From: Actinomycetales bacterium
GTDB taxonomy: Bacteria > Actinomycetota > Actinomycetes > Actinomycetales > Cellulomonadaceae
Direction of reading: 5' to 3'
Assembly: GCA_015655615.1 (NCBI GenBank)
Contig: JAATES010000172.1
Location: 1-8,565 of the forward strand
Length of the DNA stretch: 8,565 bases
Below the pieces are notes generated by a model. That model made no database searches. It was not told where the DNA came from and worked only from the letters and a program-made list of their open reading frames with translations. This document shows positions 8,201 through 8,565 of the stretch, piece by piece; positions within the stretch are counted from its first letter, which is position 1, and each line of letters begins with the position of its first letter. The position numbers and the translations under genes are program-made.

Positions 8201-8565
8201 GTCCGAGCCGACCTTGGGGAACAGGAGAGCGACAAGCTGCATCTGCCCGCGCAGCGAGTCCCAGCTGGAATATGTCACGTACTCATGCTCCTGGCCGCTG
8301 GCCAGGGTCTTGATGGTGTCGCCGCTGGTCGGCCAGTCATTACGGGTCTTGGAGTCCTTGTAGTACCCCCGGTACTGTCCGTTGACGTCCTCGTAGACAT
8401 TGGGGTGCAGCAGCGAGTGGTAGAGGGCGGTGTAGAACTTCGTGCGTTCCGCAGTCGTGCCCCCCGTGGCGTCCACTGTGCCCAGAGCATTCACCCAGGT
8501 GGTCTTCGAGGCCGATCGCAGGTCCTCGAAGGTCCTGCCTCCGGGCTGGCTCGACGCGGGCGCCC
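5264..8565 (-). CDS. GH92 family protein with Gln at the general-acid site, N-terminus cut by window edge
   Basis: Partial GH92 alpha-mannosidase-family protein: 1099 residues visible, open to the window edge. The GTG at 8494 is not the start, since family homology continues upstream through it (TFEDLRSASKTTWVNALG). The missing part should hold the signal peptide and N-terminal beta-sandwich. The alpha/alpha barrel runs to about 7030 with FYTALYHSLLHPNVYEDVNG, SSWDSLRGQ, KMEGDG, FDQSTGLQYQW and GNDDLG (catalytic Asp pair at 7325-7330). In FDQSTGLQYQW the residue aligned with the general acid Glu is Gln (CAG, 7673-7675); the other GH92 here has Glu. A galactose-binding-like module follows (about 6965-6415), then two Ig/IPT-like modules (about 6400-5880), a Big_3_5-like Ig repeat (about 5860-5585) and a Lys-rich Ig-like tail ending KAKASKRK. 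There is no LPXTG. A hairpin terminator follows the TAG stop. The family is firm; by analogy with Gln-type GH92 enzymes it may cleave mannose-alpha-1-phosphate linkages, but it could also be a weak enzyme or a binding protein. Confidence 0.92.
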   Translation of the reverse strand, partial: APASSQPGGRTFEDLRSASKTTWVNALGTVDATGGTTAERTKFYTALYHSLLHPNVYEDVNGQYRGYYKDSKTRNDWPTSGDTIKTLASGQEHEYVTYSSWDSLRGQMQLVALLFPKVGSDMAASIYNMSKQVGTWYNWPHLGSAQKKMEGDGMQSIVASLYAFGSTDFDAAGALSSMVDATSLGQDSYFRSNFVQYAGTGFIEDRWTPATSTTMDYSVADFGIAQLAGRLGQDDVAARYMTRSQSWKSLVSQDSAYPNRIVPRDRKGFWGSFTLSNRSNSSGAPDSNAQSRDQFDQSTGLQYQWYMTQNMASVIEALGGTAAAESKLDSLFGGFPSLSTLDVSGSSSNGAYLSNQPSMHAPWVYNWLGKPAKTTQVLDKAISTLYCAQVVDTTCANANFSGSTGVGLPGNDDLGSLSSWYVWANLGLYPAIFGRSELLVSSPHFDKVVITSKDLDGSAAASGRTITLNAANQSANRYISGLSVNGTSQTRSWLPESFAVDGGTLDFTMTSSTTSSWGTAAADVPPSFNQGSNDYNGVGTGEVGTKNAGSLDVGGVTLPRSALAAAGATPGAKLTYDDGLTYTWPDSAPLQPDHWVPRGQSIDMHGVKASKLSFLGTATNGPASGTATVVYSDGTTTDVPVTFPDWTPSTWSDTATNQQRISATGRLKADGTADSTTWRIYSITPATLDADKNIAKVILPSDVKTGIMHIFSIGTDTTASQTPAVTIPGGSTAGGGTVTLTGGGVNVGDKVTVTLGTTPATSVEVTAGSDGSFTASLAVPGVAAGSYPVTVTVTDPASGQTYTLPTTGSVTVAYAPAVTAASSVQAGKPLAFTGTGFAPAESVVVSLGTSTTTVTASASGTITGTISAPLSIAGFTLTATGSVSETAATRAVSVTSPYEPGNPKPTVTIGTSRTASIFGQKITLTARVSLGATGKVSFIDGTTLLGTATISRGVATLTTTALPAGTHAVTAAYLGSASHLASTSGRVTVKVSRATTAKVTVSAKKYLRGKKAKVKVSVKKLSNGSYPTGVIRVYVGKKKAATVRISAGKKGKITVTVPKRYTKKKSIKVKAVYVPTDTKNVAGKTSKAKKVKAKASKRK

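Noticed and set aside
8492..8494. GTG as the start codon of the upstream GH92 gene
   Set aside because: The same frame continues upstream to the window edge with GH92-like sequence, and a start here would remove the signal peptide and the whole N-terminal beta-sandwich.
1..8565. RNA genes, CRISPR array, insertion sequence or attachment site
   Set aside because: No tRNA- or rRNA-like sequence, no regular short repeats with spacers, no transposase frame and no terminal inverted repeats were seen; nearly all the window is accounted for by three coding frames.

Overview
The window is GC-rich DNA whose strong, uninterrupted coding signal is entirely on the minus strand. Long Ala/Thr/Val/Ser-rich secreted proteins, strings of Ig-like modules, Lys-rich C-terminal tails coded mostly with AAG, and signal peptides with Ala-X-Ala cleavage sites all point to a Gram-positive actinomycete (Actinomycetota). 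A Propionibacteriaceae- or Actinomycetaceae-like host is plausible, but the genus cannot be fixed from this sequence.

Layout in the direction of transcription, from high to low coordinates: (1) 8565-5264 is a GH92 exo-alpha-mannosidase-family protein whose N-terminus lies beyond the window edge. It ends in a galactose-binding-like module, several Ig-like modules and a basic tail, and is followed by a 15-bp hairpin terminator. (2) A 111-bp intergenic region carries that terminator and then an extended -10 promoter, with a 14-bp palindrome at the predicted transcription start that matches the LacI-family operator pattern at every fixed position. (3) 5152-3146 is a complete secreted protein with a GH92-type galactose-binding-like module, four Ig-like modules and a basic tail, but no catalytic domain. 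(4) After a 59-bp gap with a good ribosome binding site, 3086-1 is a second GH92 protein with its signal peptide and whole catalytic region present; its C-terminus runs off the window. This last frame has no stop before the window edge and is easily missed by a simple ORF caller.

The three genes look like a surface or secreted mannan/mannosyl-glycan utilisation locus. Genes 2 and 1 are probably one operon controlled by a sugar-responsive LacI-type repressor; gene 3 is a separate or upstream unit. The most interesting point is that the two GH92 enzymes differ at the catalytic general acid. The downstream enzyme keeps Glu (E666), while the upstream one has Gln at the aligned site and retains the catalytic Asp pair. 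From what I know of GH92, Gln at this site is a hallmark of enzymes acting on mannose-alpha-1-phosphate linkages, so the pair may divide work between phosphomannosyl caps and ordinary alpha-mannosides. No transporter, regulator gene, RNA gene, mobile element, CRISPR array or tandem DNA repeat was seen.
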